A DNA stretch of 7,062 nt from Armatimonadota bacterium (GCA_003542955.1 DPJP01000435.1:18031-25092), one strand, 5' to 3'. Counted from the stretch's first letter, positions 1 through 6,902 are shown. Program-made: numbers and translations. The notes: generated from the letters alone by a model not told the origin.

Positions 1-2126
1 CGCAGTTGCATCGGTGCAATTGTGATGAAGCGGGCGTCCGGCTGCTCGCGCTCCCAGTCGGCGCGGGGCGCGGCCCTGTCAGCGGCGTTCTGTCCCACGC
101 GCGCATCGGCATCCTGGAACTGCGCGGTCTGTTGCCCGGCCGCCTCATCCGGCTCCGGAGCGGCCTGGGACCGGTACCAGATGAGTTGCGTGGCCTTGAT
201 GATCTGCGGATTGCGCGGTGAGCCGGCTGCCATAGCCAGCAGTTCGTCGGTCGCCAGGCCGATGCGGATCGGGTCGGGGTATGAGTAGGTCCAGTGGCAG
301 AGCACATCCACATCTCCCCCACTCCCCCACACACTGGGCACCCGCACCGTGGGGGCAAACCATGCCAGCAGGTCATCCCGCCCGCACGAACGCAGCCCGC
401 GCAGCACCTCATTGTGCAGCTCGTTCCAGCCATCGCCGTCCTTCCAGAACCACTTGTAGTACACGTACAGCGGGTAGTCGTCAGGGATGACGCGGTCAGC
501 CGGGAAGTCCGGGATCTGCGCGTACGGGAGCCCGCGCGGTCTCGTCACCAAGTCGGGGATGTCGAAGCCGGAGAAGGCCTTGAATGCGGCCCTATCCGCT
601 TCGTGGAAGCAGGGCTGCGAGTCGTCGCGCACCTCACTGTGGACGTCGACGCCGGCAAAGGAGGGGAACTGCCCGAAGGCCTGTGCCACCGAGGCGCCGA
701 CGTTGTAGCAGTACTCGCGCACCGCCGGATCGCGCGGGCAGATGTCGGGGCGCTTCGTGTCGTATGGCTTGCCCGTGCGGTCGACACGCTGGAACTCGGG
801 GCGATCCCGCAGGTAGCGTCCGGGATACAGATAGGCCGAGATGCAGACCCCCTCCGCCAGTGCCCTGTCGAGGTCCTTGTACGCCTTCTCCAGCGTCTCC
901 GGACTGGCCGGCGAGCCGGGCGCACCCGCATCCCAGATCATCTTGTAGTCGCGCGGGAGGCCCAGGAAGTGGGTGAACCCGATGTCTCTGAGTGCCGCCG
1001 CGTCGTCTATCGTCGCGCCGCCCCACATGATGACCGGCATCCCTCCGGGGACCGGGCGCCGCACGATGGCCAGCTCCATCTGCGTAACGCTCACGTACGG
1101 CGGGTCGCCCGGCACAATCAATTCGGCACTCAGGCGATAGCGGTCGGGGCGGAGGCCCGTGTCAGGCTCGAAGCTCACCGGGCATGACTCGCCTGAAGCC
1201 AACTCCGGGAGCGCCACCTCGCGGGCGGGAGCCGGCCCCACGCCGAATGTCACCCGCGCCCCGGTCAGCGCTGCTGCCTGTCGGTTGGTGACGGTGAACT
1301 CCATCCGGGCGTTCTCGCGCCGGACGAACACGGTGCGGGGCGAACTCAACGCCACAGTCACGGGACGGAACTCCAGGACTCGATTGCAGATGCGGACCTG
1401 ATCCAGGTATCCGGGGAAGCCGAAGTGGCGGCTGCCGACGCGGTCGCCGATCATCAGTGGCTGCGTGCCTGGGGTGATAGCACGGGCGCCGGCCTCCGTC
1501 TGGCTGCCGAGCGCAACTCCATCCCGATAGAAGCAGGCTGTCCCGGCGGCATCGTAGGTGACTGCGACATGGTGCCACACGCCAGGCCCATAGACGGCGG
1601 GGTCGGAGGTGAAAGTGGCAGTGCGCGTGCCGAGCCCCAGCACCAGCCGTATGGTGCGCCTGTCGCTGGTGTCGGCGGCGGAGAGCACCAGTTGGTAGTC
1701 CGTGCGCTCCCCGTAGCGCTTGTCAAGCAGATACGCTTCGCCATAGCCGGCCAACTCCGGCTTCGGGCACAGCCACATCTCAAGCGTGAACGGCCCCGCC
1801 GGAGACAGCTTTGGGCTGCCGGCCGTAGTCGCGCCATGCGGGCTATCGTCATCCGGCCAGCCGCGGAACGACTCCAGCGCGCCACCAAAGCGCCCAGAGG
1901 CCGTGACGCTGCCACCCCGAAGCGTCAGGTCATGCCCATGGCCGGAGGCGTCGCGGAGCGCATCATCCCCGTCGAACTGCCACAGTGCGATGACGTGCTC
2001 GCCGGTGGCATCAGCACTCGCGTAGGAGCTTTGCCACGGCTCCGCGCGGGTGACTCGCGCCTCCTGGGCGTGGAGGCAGACTACGGGCAACAGCGCGAGC
2101 AGGGCAGTCGGCAGCAGTCGCTGCAT
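1..2126 (-). CDS. Exported LamG-domain protein with glycosidase-like TIM barrel (C-terminus beyond window)
   Basis: I read this frame codon by codon from the ATG at 2124-2126 to the left edge: 708 sense codons and no stop, so the C-terminus lies outside the window. Residues 1-20 look like a signal peptide (R3, then a Leu/Ala/Val core to C17-L-H-A20). Residues about 44-250 read as a LamG/concanavalin-like lectin fold: start around VIALWQFD (W49), the typical strand WHHVAVTYD (W184-D192), and closing strand YLDQVRI (Y240 on). Residues about 253-358 look like a beta-sandwich linker. From about 363 (MPVIMWGG) a TIM-barrel-like region begins, with AYLYPGRYL, a CPRDPAVREY segment and GVDVHSE (G492-E498); D494 and E498 are acidic residues placed where glycosidase barrels often keep theirs. 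A weak GGGAAG-like ribosome site (GGGAAG, 9 bases before ATG) precedes the start. It lies 135 bases downstream of the double papain-like gene on the same strand, so co-transcription is possible. Likely role: extracellular or periplasmic glycan binding and hydrolysis. The exact glycosidase family and substrate are not determined. Confidence 0.5.
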   Translation of the reverse strand, partial: MQRLLPTALLALLPVVCLHAQEARVTRAEPWQSSYASADATGEHVIALWQFDGDDALRDASGHGHDLTLRGGSVTASGRFGGALESFRGWPDDDSPHGATTAGSPKLSPAGPFTLEMWLCPKPELAGYGEAYLLDKRYGERTDYQLVLSAADTSDRRTIRLVLGLGTRTATFTSDPAVYGPGVWHHVAVTYDAAGTACFYRDGVALGSQTEAGARAITPGTQPLMIGDRVGSRHFGFPGYLDQVRICNRVLEFRPVTVALSSPRTVFVRRENARMEFTVTNRQAAALTGARVTFGVGPAPAREVALPELASGESCPVSFEPDTGLRPDRYRLSAELIVPGDPPYVSVTQMELAIVRRPVPGGMPVIMWGGATIDDAAALRDIGFTHFLGLPRDYKMIWDAGAPGSPASPETLEKAYKDLDRALAEGVCISAYLYPGRYLRDRPEFQRVDRTGKPYDTKRPDICPRDPAVREYCYNVGASVAQAFGQFPSFAGVDVHSEVRDDSQPCFHEADRAAFKAFSGFDIPDLVTRPRGLPYAQIPDFPADRVIPDDYPLYVYYKWFWKDGDGWNELHNEVLRGLRSCGRDDLLAWFAPTVRVPSVWGSGGDVDVLCHWTYSYPDPIRIGLATDELLAMAAGSPRNPQIIKATQLIWYRSQAAPEPDEAAGQQTAQFQDADARVGQNAADRAAPRADWEREQPDARFITIAPMQL

Positions 2127-2261
2127 CAGAGATCACTTCCCGCGTGATGAGCAGGTGCCGCACGGCAGGCCGCTGGGCCAGGCGCCGCGGATTCTGCGGC
2201 CCAGCAGCGGACTAGGTGCGCCCCGGGGTGGCGCCGGCGCTACCTCCGCGGCGCACACATC
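2127..2261 (-). other. Intergenic gap between the two minus-strand genes
   Basis: These 135 bases separate the stop of the double papain-like gene (TGA, 2262-2264 on the plus strand as tca) from the ATG of the LamG gene. The gap is GC-rich and has no open frame that I would call a gene. I see no clear -35/-10 pair for the downstream gene. It holds a possible hairpin at 2173-2204. The gap is long for a tightly coupled operon, so the downstream gene may be read through, attenuated, or have its own unrecognised promoter. Confidence 0.5.
2173..2204 (-). terminator. Possible intergenic hairpin (attenuator or weak terminator)
   Basis: CTGGGCC at 2173-2179 pairs perfectly with GGCCCAG at 2198-2204, and the flanking CCG/CGG can extend the stem after a three-base bulge. 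The 18-base loop can itself fold. On the minus strand it lies about 58-90 bases after the stop of the upstream gene. There is no U-tract after it, so it is not a standard Rho-independent terminator. In DNA this rich in G+C a 7-bp stem can arise by chance. Confidence 0.5.
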
Positions 2262-4415
2262 TCAGGGCTGTGCGCTCACCGGCCCGCCGCCATCCGCCGC
2301 GGCGAGGGCCGTCTCGATCTCGGCGAAACCCCTCCGGTCGGCTACGGCGATACGTTCCACGAGCTTCGCCAACCTCTCACGCCCCTCCTGCGTCCCCATC
2401 GTCTCGGTGCTGATGTCGGCCGTGCTGAGCTGCTCCAGCACTTGCTCGAACAGTGCCGCTGCCGCGTTGAGGTGTGTGGCGATCTCCTCCGGATGCCGCG
2501 TGGCCATCTTCCTCACATACGCCGACGCGGCGCGACGGTTGATGCCCAGGTGCAGACACATGTTCGATTGCCAGCGGGCCTGGCCGAGATGCTCGGTATC
2601 GCGGAGGGCTTCCGTCCACAGCCTGTAGCTCTTGCGGCCGGTGAAACAGCGCGGCGGCGCTCCGGCCCTGTCTCTGGCCAGAGCCAGGGCGTGACGTAGC
2701 GCCTCGATGTCGGCCTGTCTGCGGTCGAGAGGCGTGATCTCGTCGCCCAGCACCACCAGCCCCCACGGGTGCTCATGTATGCGAACGGGCTCACGCCTGG
2801 CATCCCGGAGCGCCCAATCGCCCAGCAGCGGAGGCTCCTGGGCGTCGTATCCCGCCACGATGAAGAAGGTATCATGCTCCGCCAGTAACGGCCTGCCCTC
2901 GGCGATCGATGACTTCACCTCTAACTCGAACCTGTCGCGGTAGTGTCCTGCCGCGTCGGCGTAGTACGCGTCGATGGTACCATTGACCTTGCGAATGCGC
3001 CGGCCGAGGGCGTGGCCGAGGAAGTCCAGCCGCATGGACAGACCCCAGGAGGCCATCGGCCACCACCCGACATCCACCGCCCCCTCGATCACCGGGCGGC
3101 CCCGCTCGGACTGGAGGATGAACGCCTGCCCTGAGTCGCCCATGATGGTGTCGTAGTCCGCCTGGGTGCCGGCGTGGTTGAGGATCACAGCCAGGCCACC
3201 GGCGTAGCTGTTGCAGTGCCCGCCGGCAGGGACGTCGTGGAGCAGTGCCGACTTCGGGTAGCTGGCGAGCAGCGCGGCCTCCATGGCGTCGGCGGCGGCC
3301 GCCAACTCCTGCCTCACGGGCCGGAGGACATCGGCCGCGTGAGCCTGTTGCCCCTCCAGATTCCCTATGAAGGCACGGCAGTGCTGCCCGCTCCCCTCGG
3401 TCATCGACGGCCGGAGCAGCTCGGCAATCCGCTCGTAGCAGTCAGCCGCCTGCTCCAGGTGTGGTCGGGCCGCCTCCGGTAAGCTCGCGGCACGTTCGCG
3501 CAGGTAGTGGGCAGCCGTGGCGGCGCCGGCGGCGGTTGTGTTCGAGTTGTCGAGCGCGCACGTCCAGACTCTGTCCGGAGCCGACTCGAAGCACGGCCCG
3601 CAGAAGGGAAGCTGCTCCATCTTCGCGATCCAGACGTCCATCGCGTCCAGCCCATACGCGGCGTACTCGGTCCGCGCATAGGGGCCCTCGCCGCGGATGC
3701 GGAGTACCGCGTTGTGGAGCATCCGCAGGTCTGTCTGTTCCCGGCTCAGAGACGGTTCACATGCCGAGAGCCCCCATGCCTCGCCGCGCATCGGGTAGTC
3801 GCAGACGTTGTCAGTCCTGCCATTGAGGCACGCGCCGACCATCTCGCCATCGGGCATGACTTCTGTGATGATCCCGGCATAGCACCATGGGACGAAGCCG
3901 TGCTCCTGAACGGCGCGCCACCCGCCTGAGGTGAGCACCACCTCGCCGCGGTCGAGTGCGTCCCGGACGACCGGCGCAGCATCTGCCCTGTAGCGCGCCC
4001 ACGTCTCCTTCTCATGGTCGGCCGGACGCGAGGGCAGCGGCAACTCCCGCGCCTTCAGGCCGATGGCGCCGCAAGCCGTGCCCAGGGCCATGTGGGCCAG
4101 ACTGCCCTCCACATGCCACCAGGCAACGCAATCCTCAGGCGGGAAAATGGCGGGGCTGAAGGCGTTTGACGAGAGGCAGTAGATCGCGGGGTAGTCGCCC
4201 TCCCGGCCCAACACGCGGGCAGCAGCCTGCAGCGCGAGCGAAAACGAATCCTGTGTGTGTCCGTTGCCGGTCAGCTCCAGAGCACTGTAGTCCACGCGAT
4301 CAGCCCCTTGGCGAGTGGTCGGTGTGTCGAGGCGGGCCCGACTCGCACACACACAGGTGCAAGCGAGTACAGACACGGCGGCGAATACGTGCGCGGTTCG
4401 TGTACGGCACATCAT
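2262..4415 (-). CDS. Exported tandem BtrH-N/C39-like papain-fold protein, second module with catalytic Cys
   Basis: 717 residues, ending at TGA. The N-terminus is a signal peptide: R4 and R6, hydrophobic core from V10, then LACTCVCA (C19, C21, C23). It can be cut after A24, or C19 could be a lipoprotein cysteine. The rest is two copies of one module, about 42-339 and 392-689. Copy 2 opens GGHCNSY (H400, C401), then DYDTIMGDSGQAF (420-432), GWWP, the strand TFFIVAGYD with E513-H514 before it, D533, PWGL (W551) and a helical C-terminal part. Copy 1 shows the same order: GHTQDSF (52-58), DYPAIYCLSSNAF (from 74), EDCVAWW, E171-H172, AWGL (W214) and the same helical tail. Copy 1 has Gln55 or Thr54 where copy 2 has Cys401. 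The pattern resembles the butirosin BtrH N-terminal/C39-like papain superfamily, whose members are peptidases, amidases or acyltransferases; the actual reaction here is unknown. Start: AAGGAG lies 3, 6 and 9 bases before GTG 4418, ATG 4415 and ATG 4412; I prefer 4415 by spacing. Confidence 0.5.
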   Translation of the reverse strand: MMCRTRTAHVFAAVSVLACTCVCASRARLDTPTTRQGADRVDYSALELTGNGHTQDSFSLALQAAARVLGREGDYPAIYCLSSNAFSPAIFPPEDCVAWWHVEGSLAHMALGTACGAIGLKARELPLPSRPADHEKETWARYRADAAPVVRDALDRGEVVLTSGGWRAVQEHGFVPWCYAGIITEVMPDGEMVGACLNGRTDNVCDYPMRGEAWGLSACEPSLSREQTDLRMLHNAVLRIRGEGPYARTEYAAYGLDAMDVWIAKMEQLPFCGPCFESAPDRVWTCALDNSNTTAAGAATAAHYLRERAASLPEAARPHLEQAADCYERIAELLRPSMTEGSGQHCRAFIGNLEGQQAHAADVLRPVRQELAAAADAMEAALLASYPKSALLHDVPAGGHCNSYAGGLAVILNHAGTQADYDTIMGDSGQAFILQSERGRPVIEGAVDVGWWPMASWGLSMRLDFLGHALGRRIRKVNGTIDAYYADAAGHYRDRFELEVKSSIAEGRPLLAEHDTFFIVAGYDAQEPPLLGDWALRDARREPVRIHEHPWGLVVLGDEITPLDRRQADIEALRHALALARDRAGAPPRCFTGRKSYRLWTEALRDTEHLGQARWQSNMCLHLGINRRAASAYVRKMATRHPEEIATHLNAAAALFEQVLEQLSTADISTETMGTQEGRERLAKLVERIAVADRRGFAEIETALAAADGGGPVSAQP

Positions 4416-4421
4416 CACTCA

Positions 4422-4427
4422 CTCCTT
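4422..4427 (-). promoter_or_regulatory. Ribosome binding site AAGGAG before a GTG-ATG-ATG start cluster
   Basis: The plus strand reads ctcctt here, that is AAGGAG on the minus strand. Three consecutive in-frame start codons follow: GTG at 4416-4418, ATG at 4413-4415 and ATG at 4410-4412, with spacers of 3, 6 and 9 bases. The 6-base spacer is closest to usual, which decides the annotated start, but 4412 is also acceptable. Confidence 0.5.
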
Positions 4428-4484
4428 CAGGCCGGCGGAGCCCTCCTCGAGGCTCAGAGCTCCCCCCCGTGTGACCCACGCCTC

Positions 4485-4514
4485 AGCATAGCTATCCCGG
4501 CAGCGAGTTGAGAA
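4485..4514 (-). promoter_or_regulatory. Weak candidate promoter for the minus-strand gene pair
   Basis: On the minus strand, TTCTCA (plus 4509-4514) is followed after 18 bases by TATGCT (plus 4485-4490). Each box matches the sigma70 consensus at 4 of 6 positions. Transcription would start near 4478, giving a leader of about 60 bases before the papain-like gene. The -35 box overlaps the dyad at 4506-4530, which is a sensible place for repression. The match is weak and could be chance. Confidence 0.5.
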
Positions 4515-4530
4515 CATCTGTTCGACAACT
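4506..4530. promoter_or_regulatory. Operator-like 25-base interrupted palindrome (GAAC-N4-GTTC core)
   Basis: Nested arms are visible: AGTTG (4506-4510) with CAACT (4526-4530), and GAACA (4512-4516) with TGTTC (4519-4523), around a central TC. The outer arms are offset by one base. The core GAAC-N4-GTTC resembles the LexA box of Firmicutes and Actinobacteria, but the flanks fit only partly and the neighbouring genes are not SOS genes, so another dimeric regulator is as likely. It lies between the divergent starts and overlaps the weak leftward -35 box. Confidence 0.5.
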
Positions 4531-4629
4531 GTAACACACAGGGGAACAGCATGCAAGAGCTTTGTTTGACGATTCTGCCTGACCGATGCGAGAGAGGCTG
4601 GTGGCAGGCACTGACGGCGGAGCCGCGGC

Positions 4630-4658
4630 TTGACACCGCTGCCCGGCGCGGGCATACT
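4630..4658 (+). promoter_or_regulatory. Sigma70-like promoter for the DUF6259-like gene
   Basis: A perfect -35 box TTGACA (4630-4635) is followed after exactly 17 bases by CATACT (4653-4658), which matches TATAAT at 4 of 6 positions. Transcription would start near 4665, leaving an untranslated leader of about 65 bases before the ATG at 4732. This is the best promoter match in the window. Confidence 0.5.
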
Positions 4659-4721
4659 GCCCCGACACGGCCCCGCCCTGTGTGGCGCGAGCTGAACGCG
4701 AACTGCAACCGAAGGCCGGAT

Positions 4722-4726
4722 GGGAG
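4722..4726 (+). promoter_or_regulatory. Ribosome binding site GGGAG that favours the ATG at 4732
   Basis: GGGAG stands 5 bases before ATG 4732. The in-frame ATG at 4720, four codons earlier, has only GAAGG (4711-4715) at a 4-base spacing. Both are usable; the motif strength and spacing favour 4732. Confidence 0.5.
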
Positions 4727-4731
4727 CCGAT

Positions 4732-6852
4732 ATGAGCATCGACGCCACAGCGACAGAGATCGTGCTGAGAGATGACGCCGGTATGACGGCGCATTTCGCC
4801 ATGGATGGCGGGCTTATCGCCGTGAAGAGCGACGGGTCGGCGTGGGACCTCGCGCCCGGGTGCTTCGGCTGGTCACTGCGCATGGGGTTCGATGACAGGG
4901 AGCCCCAGATGCTGCGCCCGTCCGCGGCAACCTGCGTGTCGCAGCCGGACACCAACCACCTGCACGTAGAGTTCGATCGGCTCGTGCACGAAGATGGCCG
5001 TGAGGTCGAGGTCACAGTCGAACTGACATGGGAACTCGTCGACGGCCTGCTCCAGGGGCACATCGAGCATGTCGAGCTGCCGGAGGGCCTCCTGCCCGCG
5101 GCCCTCGCCTTCCCGGATATCCTGCTCCCCTACTCCGGCAATGCGCAGTGGGTGGTGCCGCGTGATATCGGCGTACTCATCGACAACCCGCTTTCCGACG
5201 CCGTGGATGCGCCCGAGATCAGCGCGTTCCGCCGCGAGCGTGCCCACATGCAGATGACTGCGTGGCTCTCCGACGGTGCGGGGCTCCACCTGGACTCACG
5301 CGATCTCGACGGCTGGATGAAGTCGCTGCTGCTGCGGGTCGGCAGGCAAACCGCGGAATTGAGCATCGAGCACCTGCTGCCGCAACCTGTCACCGGACAG
5401 CCCGAGTTCCCGAGCTACAGCGTATCTGTTGCCCCGTTCGCGGGCGGCTGGTACGAGGCCGCGCAGATTTACAGGCCCTGGGCTATCAAGCAGGAGTGGG
5501 CCTCGCGCGGGCCGGATCAGCGCCGAGACACCTACGTCGCCGAGTTGGCCTGCTGGCTGTGGCTGCGGGGCCGCATCAGCAACGTCTGCCCGGCGGCAAG
5601 GGAGGTCGCTCGCCGCCTGAACCTGCCTGTCGCCGTCGACTGGTACTGGTGGCACAAGCATCCATACGACACCAGCTACCCGGACTACTTCCCCCCGCGC
5701 GAGGGCGCCGAGGCCTTCAGCGCCGCCGTGGCCGACCTGCAGGCGAACAACGTCAGCGTGCAGGTCTACACCAACGGCATGTCGTGGGACCTCGAGGAGC
5801 CGCGCTGGGAGGCCGAGGGCAGCAAGTGCACAACGGTGCTCAGCGACGGCGAGTACTGGGGCCATGTCTACAACACCTGGATGAACCGCAAGCTGATGCA
5901 CACCTGCGGCGCGGCCGAGGGCTGGCACAAGCAGGCGCTCATCACCGCCGAGGGCGTTGCATCGCTGGGTCTGGACGGACTTTACATGGATCAGATCGCC
6001 ATCGTTGGCGGAACCACGCCATGCTACAGCACCGAGCACGGGCATATTCCGGGTGGCGGGGCCTACGGTGTGCAGGGCTTCCGCGAGGTATTCCGCAAGG
6101 TCCGCGCCGCGGAGCCGGGCCTGGTGCTCAGCAGTGAGAGCGTCGCGGAGGTCTACCAGGACCTGCTCGACTGCTGCATCACGCTGCAGACGAGTTGGGA
6201 GGCGTCGGTGGGAGTTGCAGGCTGCAAGGGCACGACGCTCATACCGCTGTTTCAGGCGGTCTACCACGGGCATGCGATCGTGTTCGGCAACTACTCGCAT
6301 ATCGACGGTATCACGCCCTGGGACTATCTCTGGCCCGAGGACGCCCGCCCCGCGCCATCGGAGGAGCAGGACTGGCACGCGCTCTGCCCGGATCAATTCT
6401 GCCTCGACATGGCCCGCACCGTCGCCTGTGGTTGCCAGCCGCTGGCGACCAATCTGACGATGGATCACCTCAATGACCCCGTCTTCGCGGACGATGTCGC
6501 ATTCTTCCTGGATCTCAGCCGCTTCTACCATGCCCACCGCGAGTGGCTGTTGTGGGGTGAGATGCTCCATCCGGGCGCCGTGGACTGCGCACAGGCAGAT
6601 GTCACCTGCATCCAGCGCAGCATCTTCACGCGACCATCGACCATCAAGCCTTTCACCGTGCAGCGTGCTGCCGTACTGCACAGCGCCTGGCGCGCCCCGG
6701 ATGGCGAGGCGGGGCTGTTTCTGTTCAACTACACTCGCGATGAGCAGACCGTGACGATCTCCCGCCCCGATGGCCTCGCGCCGGAGGACGGGGAAAGCAC
6801 ACTGACGCTGCCGGCCCGCAGTATGCGGTTCGTGCGCCTCGTGGAGGGCTGA
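4732..6852 (+). CDS. DUF6259-like glycoside-hydrolase-like protein, probably cytoplasmic
   Basis: 706 residues from ATG 4732 to TGA (6850-6852); an ATG at 4720 would add four residues. No signal peptide or membrane segment is seen, so the protein should be cytoplasmic. Residues 1 to about 235 look like a beta-sandwich domain (EIVLRDDAGMTAHF at the start). The signature GGWYEAAQIYRPWA (W240, Y241) leads into a TIM-barrel region from about 255 to 600, with VDWYWWHKHPYD (W304 on), YTNGMSWD, GLDGLYMDQI (D420) and LVLSSESVAE (E469). D420 and E469 sit at strand ends in the way that a nucleophile and acid/base do in retaining clan-D-type glycosidases, so they are the best catalytic candidates. Residues from about 605 look like a C-terminal beta sandwich (GLFLFNYTRD to RFVRLVEG). 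The pattern matches what I know of DUF6259 proteins, which have no well-established substrate. It is divergent from the exported pair and has its own promoter. A role in cleaving an imported sugar is inferred from context. Confidence 0.5.
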   Translation: MSIDATATEIVLRDDAGMTAHFAMDGGLIAVKSDGSAWDLAPGCFGWSLRMGFDDREPQMLRPSAATCVSQPDTNHLHVEFDRLVHEDGREVEVTVELTWELVDGLLQGHIEHVELPEGLLPAALAFPDILLPYSGNAQWVVPRDIGVLIDNPLSDAVDAPEISAFRRERAHMQMTAWLSDGAGLHLDSRDLDGWMKSLLLRVGRQTAELSIEHLLPQPVTGQPEFPSYSVSVAPFAGGWYEAAQIYRPWAIKQEWASRGPDQRRDTYVAELACWLWLRGRISNVCPAAREVARRLNLPVAVDWYWWHKHPYDTSYPDYFPPREGAEAFSAAVADLQANNVSVQVYTNGMSWDLEEPRWEAEGSKCTTVLSDGEYWGHVYNTWMNRKLMHTCGAAEGWHKQALITAEGVASLGLDGLYMDQIAIVGGTTPCYSTEHGHIPGGGAYGVQGFREVFRKVRAAEPGLVLSSESVAEVYQDLLDCCITLQTSWEASVGVAGCKGTTLIPLFQAVYHGHAIVFGNYSHIDGITPWDYLWPEDARPAPSEEQDWHALCPDQFCLDMARTVACGCQPLATNLTMDHLNDPVFADDVAFFLDLSRFYHAHREWLLWGEMLHPGAVDCAQADVTCIQRSIFTRPSTIKPFTVQRAAVLHSAWRAPDGEAGLFLFNYTRDEQTVTISRPDGLAPEDGESTLTLPARSMRFVRLVEG

Positions 6853-6902
6853 GGGGCAGCGAAACCCCGCCGCACAGGGGAGCGCCCACCCCCACAGGAT
6901 TC

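Larger units (their letters stand above)
4419..4731. other. Divergent intergenic control region
   Basis: 313 bases lie between the divergent starts. The middle (about 4500-4575) is visibly richer in A+T than the genes on either side. It contains an operator-like dyad (4506-4530), a strong candidate promoter for the rightward gene (4630-4658), a weak candidate for the leftward genes (4485-4514), and both ribosome sites at its ends. I see no convincing gene in it. A small frame from 4551 to 4775 is discussed among the rejected items. Confidence 0.5.

Noticed and set aside
294..1187. Plus-strand open frame of 297 codons
   Set aside because: It lies fully opposite the LamG/TIM-barrel gene. Its product is Arg/Val/Ala-rich with no recognisable domain, as expected for an antisense frame in GC-rich coding DNA.
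1425..2147. Plus-strand open frame of 240 codons
   Set aside because: It is opposite the LamG domain, which has convincing family motifs in the other frame. No domain is recognisable in this product.
2050..2628. Plus-strand open frame of 192 codons
   Set aside because: It spans the ends of two minus-strand genes and the gap between them. The Ser/Ala/Arg-rich product shows no motif.
4506..4530. Reading the dyad as a true SOS box
   Set aside because: Only the GAAC-N4-GTTC core fits; the flanking and central bases match partly and no SOS gene is adjacent, so I call it operator-like only.
4566..4594. Second -35-like box TTGACG at 4566-4571
   Set aside because: No acceptable -10 box lies 16-18 bases downstream; the sequence there is GC-rich.
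4551..4775. Small plus-strand open frame of 74 codons with AGGGGA five bases before its ATG
   Set aside because: It overlaps the start of the DUF6259-like gene in another frame, contains the best promoter within it, has mixed third-codon bases unlike the neighbours, and its Arg-rich product has no motif. A leader peptide cannot be excluded but nothing supports it.
4419..5063. Minus-strand open frame of 214 codons ending directly before the papain-like gene
   Set aside because: Most of it is opposite the DUF6259-like gene and the rest crosses the promoter region. The product is Ser/Arg/Pro-rich and unrecognisable. Its TGA merely coincides with the bases after AAGGAG.
5296..6681. Minus-strand open frame of 461 codons
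   Set aside because: It is antisense to the DUF6259-like gene, whose frame has clear domain motifs. The antisense product has none; long antisense frames are common at this base composition.
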